Below are positions 24,927 to 42,169 of a DNA stretch of 64,000 nt, in pieces. The stretch's first letter is position 1. Each line of letters opens with the position of its first letter. A program made the position numbers and the translations under genes. Below the pieces are notes generated by a model. That model had not been told where the DNA came from, ran no database searches, and saw nothing but the letters and a program-made list of their open reading frames with translations. Source of the stretch: Beaufortia kweichowensis (Eukaryota; Chordata; Actinopteri; Cypriniformes; Gastromyzontidae); NCBI GenBank assembly GCA_019155185.1, contig CM032806.1, positions 816,001-880,000 on the forward strand, given 5' to 3'.

Positions 24927-24964
24927 CACACACACACACCACACACACACGGCACACACACACG

Positions 24965-25002
<38 letters not shown>

Positions 25003-25175
25003 CACACACACACACACACACGGCACACACACACGGCACACACGCACACGGCACACACACACGGCACACACGCACACATACACACACACACACACACACG
25101 GCACACATGCACACATACACACACACACACACAGCACACACACGGCACACACACACACACACACACACGCACACA
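24840..25175. repeat. (CA)n array with recurring GGCACACA interruptions
   Basis: About 336 bases of CA dinucleotide broken about a dozen times by GG (CACGGCACAC units), spaced from about 10 to 50 bases. T- and G-substituted variants (CATGGC, CACGCA, CATACA) also occur, so it is a higher-order variant array. Frames across it are artefacts. Confidence 0.97.
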
Positions 25176-25439
25176 AAATTCCTAAATATGTTATAGTGTT
25201 TTTGACCTCTAACAAGGTAAATATACATACAACTTATATTATCTAAGTATAGTAAGCACTGTAATATACTTTGGCTTACTACTGTTTACTATAGTAAATA
25301 CTAATATATACTTCAGTATTTTTTCATATGGGTACACTTAGATTTAAAGACTTCTATAAACAATTTTTAAGACAAAAGTTTAAAGGCAAAGCCACAGTGT
25401 GTCTACAAACCAGAATATGAGAGAGATTTGAGGATGGGT

Positions 25440-25620
25440 TCTTTTGACTAATGCCAGTAAGCAACACCCTAGCAACCACCCAGGTCACCCTAGCAACCAC
25501 ACTGTAAAGTGCAACAACCCCTTGTTAGAAGTCGCATAGAACTTGTTAGAAACCGCATAGCAATGCCATGGCAACCACCTCCAGCACTCGAGCATCACGG
25601 CAGCCAGTATTACACCACGG
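25440..25620. repeat. CCTAGCAACCAC-type degenerate minisatellite
   Basis: CACCCTAGCAACCACCC, CACCCTAGCAACCACAC and GCCATGGCAACCACC recur within 150 bases. A related piece at 63285-63350 reads CCTAGCAACGCCCTAGCAAC. CCTAGCAAC and GCCATGGCAAC resemble RFX X-box half and full sites, though the repeat itself is common in fish genomes. Confidence 0.6.
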
Positions 25621-26370
25621 ACAAACATGAAATGCACATGTTTGCATAGTTTGCTTGTTTGTGCATGTGTGTAAGGGAAAGTGTGTGTGTAATAACGGGT
25701 GTAGGCGGTCCTGTGTTAGGTATTTTTACCTGCCGTTGGCTCCCAGGTGGCCGTGCTGCATGCTGACTTCAGGTGAGTCTGTTAATGAGGCTAATTAGGT
25801 GTAAAGGGAGGTTGGTACAAAGATCAGCTGTTCCTGGATCTGTTTTAATGATAAAGCTGCATAATCTCCACAGCCGTACAACAGATGACCACGACAGACC
25901 CCCGACAGCTCGCCAGAACACATCTGATCTACACTTCCACACCATCCCGAGGGTTCAACATCGTGTCTGATAACATATGCTGTGATAACAGAGAACATAC
26001 AAATCCAGCTTAACGTTGTGGTGTCCAGACACAGACTATTAACACTTCCCTGTTTACAAAAGAAGATTGTCATCTTTTACTTTCCCTCATGTTCTTCTAA
26101 ATTTACATTCTTGAATCTTGGAAGGAGATTATGTTTTACTGTGTTTTCAAGCACAGACACCTCTAATCATTATTTATTTAATTAACTGGCATGTACAAGA
26201 TGGCAAAATTAAATTTTAGGTGAACTATCCCAGAGGGATGTACTATCTGTAGTTGTTGCAAAAATGAATAAACACAAGTGCTTACGCACACACACACACA
26301 CACGTGTGTACAAGATGTATCAGTGGGTTTCAATAACTAGTCAACAGGCATAAACAAACCCACAGTGTTC
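25621..26370. other. Intergenic DNA
   Basis: Unique, moderately AT-rich. 26185-26235 (AAAATTAAATTTTAGGTGAACTATCCC) is the terminal part of a fish MITE. No gene recognised. Confidence 0.45.
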
Positions 26371-26640
26371 AATACAAAGCACTGCAGGCGGCGGCTTTAT
26401 CTGATTGATTAGTTTGGAGGGCCAGAGAGGCCACAGGCCATATAAAGATCAGGACGAGAGACCTATCGAAAATCACTATAGCTTCTTCCTCGCCCTCTCC
26501 TTCCCTCGTTCTCTCATCTATACATCATACACACAGCCGTGAACACCCACCGTGGGACCGATCTGTCAATCTTGAGCTCTTCCATCACTGTGAGGGTCAC
26601 ACACATACACCCGCTCAGAGTCAACCAGCAATAAAAATAC
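26370..26640. promoter_or_regulatory. Candidate regulatory island
   Basis: GGCGGCGGCTTTATCTGATTGATTAG (about 26387) followed by CCATATAAAGATCAGG, a TATA-like box, in GC-richer single-copy DNA. No coding start with convincing downstream exon was found, so a promoter call is weak. Confidence 0.2.
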
Positions 26641-28620
26641 TACACAGATGGTGTTAAAAACACAGCAGTAAATCTACTCTCACCTGAGGTTGATCATGTG
26701 ATGTGTCACTATTGCTCATATTTAAAATTAGTGATTTGAACAAACCCTTGAACCCTGGAGATTGTGGGCTACGAACGTTAATGATGGATTATATCATGTG
26801 ATGTGTTTAGGCTTTCTTCAGCAAACAGACGTATGATATTTACATGCTAGATGATAAAATGAGTAAAATAAACACAAAGATTTACATTAAAGGATGGACC
26901 TGAGCCATATCTACAGAACAGAACCACACAGAAACTTGGCATCATCATAGCAAATCCACAAGTACCTTTATCAAAAATCTGTTTGTTGAATGACACTGCT
27001 GACAAGATTGCATATATTATGAAAAGTATGTTTTTTTAGAAGTACACTACATCACAGCACACTTGAGCCTGCGTTACCTGCTGCGGCCGCTGGATGGCAG
27101 TCTGGTGTCACTCTCATCTGTCCACTGACCTGAAGTTTCAGCACTTTCACAGACCCACTGTGGGTGAAACAGCACTCGCTCTTCCTCTCGCCGAGCTCCT
27201 CCGTCCCTCCCTCCAGGCCAGGACAGCTCCAGTGTTCCTCATCGTCCCGCATGCCAGTCGCTTCAGAGAGGGTTTGATTATGAGATGAGCAGATCTGAGC
27301 TGTGCTGAAGCTGTGCTGTTTCCAGACTGACTAATTAAAACTCCTCAACACAGCATGTGTGTCCGTGTGTGTTTGTGATCTCTAATAAAAGTTGCAGTGC
27401 AGTGCGTGTTGAATGTGTGCCTACATTTGCAGTAAATCTGTTTATGGGTGGTTGTGTGTGATCTCCCATGAGAGCGGTGCAGAAAGAGAGCAGAGATCAC
27501 TGCAGGCTTCTGCCCTCAGGACACAGTCACAGCCCTACACAGCTGCTCCCACTGAGACACTGTGCCAGGAAATAACACCCTGTAACACACACACACACAC
27601 AAGGAGATTTGCCTCTAAATTGGGCTTGACAATATTCACATGTATTTATAAAATACAAAATGTATTTATAGTTATTCAGCAAATTAGGCAGCAGTTCTAC
27701 TTACTGTATACCTCACCATCTACACTTCATACTGCCTGCTTAAAAGAGAACAAAATCAATAAGTGAAAGAGTAGATGTAGTTTAATTTGATTTTGTTTAA
27801 AAATGGTTTGCCTTCAAGTAATTAATCAAAATCGAAATATAGAAATAATATTACTATTATTAGTGCTGGAGGTGAAAGGTCAAGAGTGCATTACATCACT
27901 GTGGGATGAAGTATTTTGCAGTGTGCTTAATTTTTGGCATCTGGATGTATACTGCTGAGGATTCATAGTGTACACTGTGTGAAAAGTAAGAATAGTCTGT
28001 TAATAGTATATAAAAAACAACCAAAACAAACTATAATAAAACTTTCATTATTCCCACACAAAATTCTTACTACAGGAATATTTGGTAGAGATTTTACATG
28101 AAACAATTATGAGATAAAAGACACGTTTCATAAGTGTCAGAAATAAATTTATGGATTTACATTTTTTCTACATTTAGCCAAATGAAACATATTTTAGACA
28201 TTCACTGTCATTTCTCATGTTAAAAGCAATTAAAACTACTAAACCATTACTTTTATGACTTTTTCTGTATTGTCTTATGCATCACATAAGAGAGGTGTAA
28301 TTTCTTTGATTCTCTAGAAACACATATTCATACAACTTCCATTTACATGCACAAATACTTTGGGGAATTCTTTTGACAACCATGTTTTATAAAGTAAATC
28401 TACATGACCTCTTGTTTTAAATCTAAAATAGACACAATATCACAGCTGCATTGAGAATAAAATAACTACACTGTCATTTGAAATTAACTTCATATGAAAA
28501 CCAAAATTAAACTAGTTAAACTCATGCATTGCATACAGAGATATATTAAAATAGTGTCATTTGGTACTTTTATTTATTATTTAGTTTCATTACACAACGC
28601 TTGAAAAACACGTGTCAAAT
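26641..28620. other. Intergenic DNA with one GC-richer patch
   Basis: Mostly AT-rich; the patch at about 27055-27300 is GC-richer with short open frames on both strands and no recognised protein. A short CA run lies at 27583-27601. No gene supported. Confidence 0.4.
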
Positions 28621-29320
28621 GTGTGCGTGCAATAACTGAAAGCTGTCAAACACACGACATTACATGCCCAATTTCCACGCATTCATGTTATCACGCGTGT
28701 CCTCGTTTGCCCATCAAATTCACCTGCCATGTTTGTGCGCGCTCCTCACGTCATATTATCATCGCACGCCTTGACGTATCTCCAGGGGGTGGAGCGCTCA
28801 CCTTCCCGATCCCTGGAGCCGGACGGGGCACGAGTCGGCCTCCGCCACCCGATTCGGTCCCGGTCCCCACAAGATAGAGGACCAGAGGCTGCAATTAGGA
28901 GGCCAAGAAGCCACTATACAGCTCACCTGTCAGCCGACGTCCCGACGACAGCGCCGCGGGCCGGCTGACACTGGCAGGGCTGTGCCGCCCCTGACAGGGC
29001 ATCTCCACGCAAGGAAATCTCACTAACAATCCCCCCGCACGAGCTGTCACTCAAACACATCGCTGTGGCACCGCTGACCCCGTGGCCGACTGACTAGCAG
29101 ACCCATTGCTCAGACCAAACGGGTCACCACGGTTACCGCGGCTTAGTCACCCTGACACAGAGTGACATTAACGACGGTCGCGGCGTGGGGGGGAGAGGGG
29201 GCGATGATGAAACCGTGAAAAAAAGCCAGGAAGAGGAGGAGAAGATAGACTGACCCGAGCTTCTGGCCGAACGGCAGCTAAGAAATGTTGAAATGTCTCC
29301 ATCTCAGGGAGTTTTTTCTG
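28620..29320. promoter_or_regulatory. CpG-richer single-copy island
   Basis: The most CpG-rich stretch of the window (for example GGAGCGCTCACCTTCCCGATC, then CCGACGTCCCGACGACAGCG), with CTGCAATTAGGAGG and GTGACATTAACGACGG. Short frames exist but none shows a known domain. Could be an unmethylated regulatory island or a conserved element; no transcript evidence. Confidence 0.3.
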
Positions 29321-30000
29321 CCTTTCACTGACAGCGTGTCAAGATATGGAGAAAGAAAACCATGGCAGCTCAGAAATGAGGCTCTTCTTCTCTACCTGTG
29401 TGTCGGAGACAAAGAACTTGGCAAAAGTGTGTCAAAAACGTAGGAGTTTTGGGACAGCTTGTAGAATTAGCAGTGTTGCATGCTGGGTGACGGCCTGTAG
29501 CTGTGCTGCAATCCGCTGGCAAACATTTCACAAAGCAAGTTTGGGTTGAAACACTGAGAATTTAACAAACCCCCAAAAATGCTAAACATAACAAAAGAAT
29601 ATGTCAGGGCCAGAAACACGGCTAATTGGATTGTTTTGACGTGCCGGCCGCTTCAAATGTAGCGAGTGTAATGTGTGGTTTGATTTACTGACGTTTGTGC
29701 TAATCTATTTAATTTTCTTTTAAGGGGGAAAGCGTGCACATGAATGAAGTGGCCTGTTTTAATGCTGATTATCTGGAGAACGGGGATACAGACAAAATAG
29801 TTGAGGATACCGAAGCCGCTCGAGGGGAATATCTTCAGGTTCTGAGCACGAGACCGTCGACCCCGTTTTGTGATGCGCTCGGACCCTGTCCGCTCCGTTA
29901 AACGTGTATGTACTGCCATCAAATCGGGCATCACTACATTTTTTTATATGTTTTACAGCCTGTTTGGAAACTACTTGAGTAATTGATTTTGTTATTTTAA
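29321..30000. other. Intergenic DNA, partly GC-rich
   Basis: 29640-29930 is unique and GC-richer than average (GACGTGCCGGCCGCTTC). No exon recognised. Confidence 0.35.
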
Positions 30001-30004
30001 ACTT

Positions 30005-30090
30005 AAAAAACTATTCAGTTGGTAACAGTGCAAAGGTCACAGGTTCAAATCCCAGCATAAAAAAAACATTTACCTTGATTGTATCCACAA
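30005..30090 (+). mobile_element. Fragment of a tRNA-derived SINE
   Basis: GTTGGTAACAGTGCAAAGGTCACAGGTTCAAATCCCAGC carries a B-box-like GGTTCAAATCC and the usual SINE spacing, followed by an A-run and a TTACCTTGATTGTATCC tail. The A box half is missing, so it is a truncated copy, not a functional tRNA. Confidence 0.5.
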
Positions 30091-30129
30091 ACAGGTACAT
30101 ATTTGTGACTGTTTTCCACATATTCAGAT

Positions 30130-33854
<3,725 letters not shown>

Positions 33855-34090
33855 GTTATTTGTTTCTCCTGAGAAAAGAGTCAGAAATCTCACAAATGTC
33901 TCTGTCATTAGAGTTTCTCAACAATGACACAAACTCAACTCAGATTTATCAAGTCTGACATCAAAAGTCAAATTATTATTTCAATATGAACTCAAACATT
34001 TCTCATCAAATTTACCCAAATCCTGATTATTTTACCTCAACAATCTACATTCATTTACACCTTCATACTCTCCTACATCTTCACTAAATT
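33855..34090 (-). repeat. Inverted copy of the crb2 intron repeat (4955-5235)
   Basis: Shares TCACAAATGTCTCTGTCATT, GTCTGACATCAAAAGTCAAA and ATTTCTCATCAAATTTACCC with the reverse complement of the 5-kb copy. Sequence divergence shows both are old. Confidence 0.7.
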
Positions 34091-34429
34091 GACTAATTGG
34101 ATAAAAAACTCCAATTTCAGAGTGATTAAACATTTTACATACAAACACAATAAACCACTACATACTGTACATTAAATGCAAATGTTTACACACTTTGACT
34201 AACACAAACACCCAGTGCACGTCATCTTCCAGAAGGAGCTGATGGAATGAAACAGACATGACATCTTCTGTTCTCTGTAACACATTTGAGATAATAACAC
34301 CGTGTGTTTGGTCCAGGCTTTCAGTGTAATCACAAGAGTAACACACACACACAGACAGATGCGGTGAGCTCACTTGAACATCTCTGAAATAAACCATCTC
34401 TTGCGGTGTCTGACCCTGCTCCACTTCAA

Positions 34430-35270
34430 ATAATCAGCTCAAATTCGTTTTCTTTCAGGTGAGATTAGGAGCGTCTCTCTGTTGGCCTTGAGGGGGTGAG
34501 AAAGCCTTTTATAAGAAAGCACACAAGAGGGGATCGCCGGGGTGAGTCGACAGAAATGACATGCATCTTTGTTTACTTCAAACAGCTTCGTTCTCCAACA
34601 TTTACCCAGGTTAACGAAAGGCACAATACATTTTATTCCTACAAAAACCAACTGGAAGCTTCTTCAAAAAGCGCCCTAGTGTCAGTCACAATTTAGCGAG
34701 CGGCCGGTGCGCCGGCCCTATAACCCGGCATCTTATTGATCAAAGCACGACGAGGGCCGGCCGGGCTTCCCGACACTTAACGCCTTCTCTCAACCTTTGA
34801 TCTGATAATTAAGAAGCTTTCTCTGGGCCAAAAGCTAAAAATATTCAAGTCCACCCGAAGGCCCTCAACCTACATTGATGTCCGTCACCAGGCCATAGGC
34901 TAGACTGGATTTAATAGAGAGAGACGCTGAGTATCCACACAGCGGGGCTAAATAAGCTGGATATCTGAGAAAAAAATGGCTTCTGAAGATGAAAGTCCAA
35001 ATGGAATCTTGGGAGAGAGATGATGGAGTGTGTTGACCGCCTAAAAGTCATCAAGAGGAAACAAGCAGAGCTATTAGTGTCACTGGAGGCCTTGAAATGG
35101 GCAAACAAAATTAGGCTTTGGATGAGGGCTGGTCGGATGCGCTTTCCATCCATTATTTGTTGAAGAGGTAGAGCAGCCGAGCTTTAACGGAGTGTTTGGA
35201 GTACAAATGTGAGTTAGGAGTTCGGTGGGTTGAAGATAAAGAAAGTTGTAAAGGACTTTTGCGTTTTTCA
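34430..35270. promoter_or_regulatory. Candidate conserved non-coding block with paired TCF/LEF-like sites
   Basis: Single-copy, GC-richer sequence including GGTGCGCCGGCCC, TTGATCAAAG (34736-34745) and CCTTTGATCT (34794-34803), two TCF/LEF-type sites 58 bases apart. GATAATTAAG and GGCCAAAAGCTAAAAATA follow. No coding frame with splice sites. Enhancer role inferred from motif density and sequence character. Confidence 0.35.
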
Positions 35271-36009
35271 TTATCATATTGTATGTGTTTTCATGTTTTA
35301 TGGCTTCTTTCCATAGTCATAATGACTTACTAATACTGTACAAACTGTATATTGTATGGTGTAACTCTCACCCTATCCCTAAACCCTACATCACACAAAC
35401 CTTTCTGCATTTATACAATTACAACATAAACATCATTTAGCTGTTTTCCTCATGGAGACCCAAACACACACACCTGGAGGAACTGCTACTTCTGCTCATG
35501 GGCGTCTTTCTTTCAGCCAATCACCTGAGCCGTAATAATCTGGAACCACAAGAGAATGATGTCATTCCAAATGATGTCATCACAGTGCTGATTGGCTGAT
35601 GGCAGCACACCCTTACAAGAAGAAACGTACTATCAGGATACTTTTTAAACCAAAGAAAGTAGAAAGTATACCACATAAAGTACACTTAAAGGCATAAATG
35701 GTCAGACAAAACATGATACAGTGTTTTATATTATATAATAATATATAAATCACAAATATTTATTTCATCAAAGTGTATTTACTTTTGACAGTTTGTCTAT
35801 AAAGAAACAGCTGTTATGGCTGTAATGCATCAGACTGTAAGCAGACAAACCTTGAGCTCTTCACTAATATCAGCTAAATTGTGTGATTGATGATCAGGCA
35901 GAAAGACACTGAAGACCTTTGACCTTTACCCTACTGACCGTCTTCCCTCAAGACCTGACTTTACTCCGGCCCATGAAGACATGAGCACAGCAGAATCATC
36001 ATCATCATC
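35271..36009. other. Intergenic DNA with repeat fragments
   Basis: 35320-35470 (TACTGTACAAACTGTATATT, CCTATCCCTAAACCCTACAT) looks like part of a fish repeat related to the 52500-52570 sequence (AGGGTTAGGTTTAGAGG). Remainder unremarkable. Confidence 0.45.
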
Positions 36010-36018
36010 TTCTCTCTC

Positions 36019-36073
<55 letters not shown>

Positions 36074-36096
36074 GTCTCTCTCTCTCTCTCTCTCTC
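36010..36096. repeat. (CT)n microsatellite, interrupted
   Basis: About 87 bases of CT with TTCT and GTCT interruptions; the longest array with pyrimidines on the + strand. Confidence 0.95.
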
Positions 36097-36240
36097 ACAA
36101 AAGGTTCTTTAGACTAAGACACAAAGTAAGAAAGATGATTCTTTTAAGAACCTTTGAGTAAAGCTCAAAGCTCTCCTTCGAAAAAAAAGTATGTTGCAGG
36201 TCTTTATAAGGTCTTTTATGTACTTTTTGTGGCAAGTTTT
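36097..36240. mobile_element. Fragment of AAGGTTCTTT-type MITE
   Basis: CACAAAAGGTTCTTTAGAC and TTCTTTTAAGAACCTTTGAG form a short inverted pair; relatives at 43450-43690 and 44395-44625. Confidence 0.5.
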
Positions 36241-36269
36241 ATCTATGACTTCTGTTATCAGATAAATCA

Positions 36270-36830
36270 TGGGCGATAAGCAAAGAAAAACTCAACAGAT
36301 CAAAGGAACAGAATATTCCACCACAAACCTCCGGCCGATGAGCTCCCGGCCAGATCCTCCATCTCCTGGTGAGGAAAGAGCCCTCGCTGTGCCTCCTAAA
36401 ATCCTCCAAGAAGCTTCTTCAAGAATGTCTAAGATGTTGCATTTACAGGTTTACAGTCACATACAAGCACACCATGACAACAGAAGCAGTGTGGAGATGA
36501 TTGGAGCAGTATGAGTCTGGTTAAGGCCTCCTCTGAAGAGGGAAGAGGACGCACGCGGCTGCGTGATCTGACCCGTCGGCTTTGAAGTGGCCTTCAGACG
36601 AGATGAAGGGATGCGGTGGAGGAAGTGATAAACGAGCTGATGAGAGGTAGAGTAGACGAGAGACGGGAACTAGAGCGTCAGCGACAGCTATGGACTTCCG
36701 GCCAGTAGGAAACGCTCGTAAATCACGTCACAGGAACCACTGACCTCCGGTCGGCACGAGAGGTGTAAGAGACACACTCATCTTCTGTGCTCTCACATCA
36801 GCCGTACATCAGGAGTCACGGGTCATGAGC
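36270..36830. other. Single-copy GC-richer island
   Basis: Unique sequence with CpG-containing parts (GACGCACGCGGCTGCGTGATC). The frame at 36269-36514 has no recognisable domain and no homologue known to me, so I do not call a gene. Confidence 0.3.
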
Positions 36831-36919
36831 CATTTCTACTCATCCTTTCTGAATTATTTTAAAAGTGTGACCAGCTTTAGGAAGATCTGGACCTACAATT
36901 TACATCCAGACATTTCATA

Positions 36920-37135
36920 AACGGGCTGTTCATCCAAAAATGAAAAAAAATCATTTATATGAATTTCTTTCTTCTGCAGAACACAAAAGAAGATATTTTA
37001 AATAATCAAACAACACTGACCCCCAAAACACAAAACCATTTCTCAAAATATCTTTTGTGTTACACAGAAGAAAGAGTCACATACAGGTTTATGATCCACA
37101 TCAAAGAAATTGTTATTTTGGGGTAAACTATAACT
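36920..37135. mobile_element. Inverted-repeat MITE
   Basis: AACACAAAAGAAGATATTTT, with TTCTCAAAATATCTTTTGTGTTACACAGAAGAAAG about 60 bases on, and ACATACAGGTTTATGATCCA. The ends TGTTCATCCAAAAATGAAAA and TTATTTTGGGGTAAACTATA are typical of this fish hairpin transposon. Confidence 0.7.
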
Positions 37136-37299
37136 TTAACACATTAAATGTTTAGTTGGCTACATGAATATACTGTGTCATTAACATAAACCAACAGATC
37201 AACAGTTTGTCCTTATTTTACCCATTACTGAAGTAATGCATTACCCATGTCTTAATACAGCAACAAACATCTGATAACACTTCTCATCCTCATGACCTC

Positions 37300-37860
37300 T
37301 AACTCAATCCATCCTGGACATCACTTCTACTGCCGTGTCCTTGTTCACAAATCTCCACATCACCAGCCCACAGACTCGGCGGAAAAAAGAAAACGTTCGG
37401 GGCAAAAAAATAGAGAAATAATTGGATTCTGAGCCTCCACCACCTCCTCCTCCCCCCCCCCACCGGTCGGACACTCCTAATTAACAACAGAGAGAGTCAG
37501 AGACGGCCTGGAGAAAGAAATCTGCTGTTTGGATTGAAAAAAAATGACCGGCAACATATTGTCTTCTTCACGTCGGCGCGGGCTAATAACAGCTCGTGGC
37601 TGGTGTACGGCGGCGAGGAGGCGTCAAAACCTGGCAAAGTCACTCATTCATAAAATCTCAATGTGTGACTATAGCTCTAATTATAAGCCACGTCGGTCTC
37701 AATTAGACCACAGCGTCTCTGCGCATTAACTCTTCATTAATGTATCGCTGGTTAATTACAGGTTTGGCGAGAGAGAATCTGTCAGAGCAGCGCTGCTTTA
37801 CACAGCGGGACTTCTGTATAACGGCCCTGTTCCAAAAACCTCTGAGCTGACCTGTGAAGA
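37300..37860. promoter_or_regulatory. Candidate conserved element with clustered homeodomain sites
   Basis: Between 37470 and 37765 at least seven TAAT-type sites occur in GC-richer, single-copy DNA: CTAATTAACA, GCTAATAACAG, CTCTAATTATAAG, TCAATTAGACC, GCATTAACTC, CATTAATG and GGTTAATTACAGG. A C-run near 37453 precedes them. No coding frame of note. This density in otherwise GC-rich sequence is what LIM or paired-type homeodomain enhancers look like. Confidence 0.4.
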
Positions 37861-38779
37861 CATGCTACTTTAAAAAAACTCAAATAAAACCTCATGATGG
37901 AGTCATCTGGAATATGCAGCAACTATATTATAGACTAACATTAAATATGAAACTGAGTTAACTCATATACATATATTTATTAATAGTGTTAATAGCTTGT
38001 CTTTCCTTAAGCATCTGAAAACTGTGATTAACTTTCACAAAAATGTTCTGTCACAAATCAATGTTTAGAAAACCAACAGGTATTTTGTGTGCAGAATAAT
38101 AAAACACAGACTATTTTGATGCTTCTGATCTCACTTTAGTCTGGATTTTACAGACAGAGTTACATATGTGTAAAAATTCATTTTAATCATTCATAAACAT
38201 TTCCACTGTTATTTTTTAAACTTTTCCTATGTTCTATAAATTATTATATTAGTTTAAAAATGTTTAGAAATGTAATATTACAACCTAGAAATAACATTCT
38301 AGCATCCTAGAAAATGTAAAAATATAGATATGAATAAAGTAACAAAACATTATAAGTAGGGGTTTATTTTAAATTTTCTATATATATCCCCTAAAATTAT
38401 AATTAATTGTATAACTGAACTGTAATTCAATAAAAAAATGCATTTAAAAAGTATTAAAAAACAAATGTTGAACACGTGTTACATTTTTTTAAAAGAAACT
38501 TTGTGACCATTAAAAATGAAAAGTGTAAAAATCCAAAAAATAAAAAAAGATTAAAACTGTAACCCTCTGGGACAAAAGGTAGACTATAGTTTGTATGGTT
38601 TACAAAAAAGTAAGTAGTTTAAGATTTAAGACCCACATACTGGGAATCATCTATGTTTAATCAGATTCAACATTTTGTCCTGTCACAATGCATTATGGGA
38701 TTGGATTCTCAATGAAGGATACATGAGATGCAGGTCCTGTCCTGCAACCGTTCAGCTGCCTTTTTAGAGTGTTGTCTTT
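37861..38779. other. AT-rich intergenic DNA
   Basis: Nothing supported. Confidence 0.5.
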
Positions 38780-38790
38780 GAGAGAGAGAC

Positions 38791-38841
<51 letters not shown>
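38780..38841. repeat. (GA)n microsatellite, short
   Basis: About 62 bases of GA on the + strand with GACA and GTGA interruptions at its left end. Confidence 0.95.
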
Positions 38842-38844
<3 letters not shown>

Positions 38845-38937
38845 AAAGGTGCTTGAGTGAAAGCGGGTGAGCGAGACAAAGCGTGTGTGAGGAATGAGAG
38901 AGAATGTGAGAGGCAGACGTTTGTAAGTGTGTTTGCG

Positions 38938-41330
<2,393 letters not shown>

Positions 41331-41339
41331 TAAAGGACA

Positions 41340-41760
41340 CTTTCAGGCCAGTCTCATACGGTTCGGGCAGATCTCGGCCAATGGAAGAGCGGAGCGGAGA
41401 ACGGCCAGTTGCTGTGGAGAGATCTCGATTAGCGCTGTCAGCCCGACAGGCAAGCTGTTTCTAATGAGATGTGCAGACAGAGAGATGTCGCGTCTACGGG
41501 TGGCCCTCTCACTCGAAAATGAGACTGGTCGACACGTACGGGTGACAGGGAAGGTGGGAAAGGTGACAGTGAAAGGGGGAGGATGTCACGGGGGGCGGAG
41601 GGGTGACGGGGGGTAGATGGGTCAGTCGAGGGCTGACAGAAACACGAGTTGAGTGACAGGTGAGGGGGGGGTGGAGGGACATGAGTGGATAATTACATGG
41701 TCAGTGATGTATTTCGGCCTCTCCAGCCTCTTAATGCTTTATGATGACACCTGCTCGCAC
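41340..41760. other. Single-copy GC-rich island with G-runs
   Basis: Contains GATCTCGGCCAATGGAAGAGCGG (CCAAT-type box), GATCTCGATTAGCGCTGTCAGC and purine-rich G-runs from 41565 to 41680 (GGGGGGCGGAGG, GGGTGACGGGGGGTAG), which could form G-quadruplexes. No coding exon recognised. Confidence 0.35.
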
Positions 41761-42169
41761 AGGTACACAATAATAGACGTATTGACTATAGATGTGAAAA
41801 TATCACAAAACCAGCAGTAAAGCCAAGAAAAGACGCTCATCATTAAAACAATATTAAAAATATCTATGAATGCAGCTTCCGTCCGCTAGAAAAATGAGTG
41901 ACTGTGATATATGTTTATGTTGTTAAGGGTGATACACACAATATTGACCAATCACAAGCAAGGACTAAAACGAACTGTTTTATAGAAAGAAATCCATTTT
42001 TGCAGATGTACGTTTAGCTTCATGTTACTCTTGTTATTTATTGATTCATGTTTAAAGAGTTTGTAAACATTAAGCAATGCATTTCTGCTCATTTAATTCA
42101 GTTCTTAAGATTATTTTGATGGAAATAAAAGCCTTAGACAAAATCTTTCCATTTTCACTGGATTGTCAC

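Noticed and set aside
30005..30060. Functional tRNA gene
   Set aside because: Only the B-box-like half is present; there is no A box, anticodon stem or acceptor pairing. Better explained as a SINE fragment.
36269..36514. Small protein-coding gene
   Set aside because: A single 81-codon frame with no domain, no splice context and low-complexity Ser/Pro composition.
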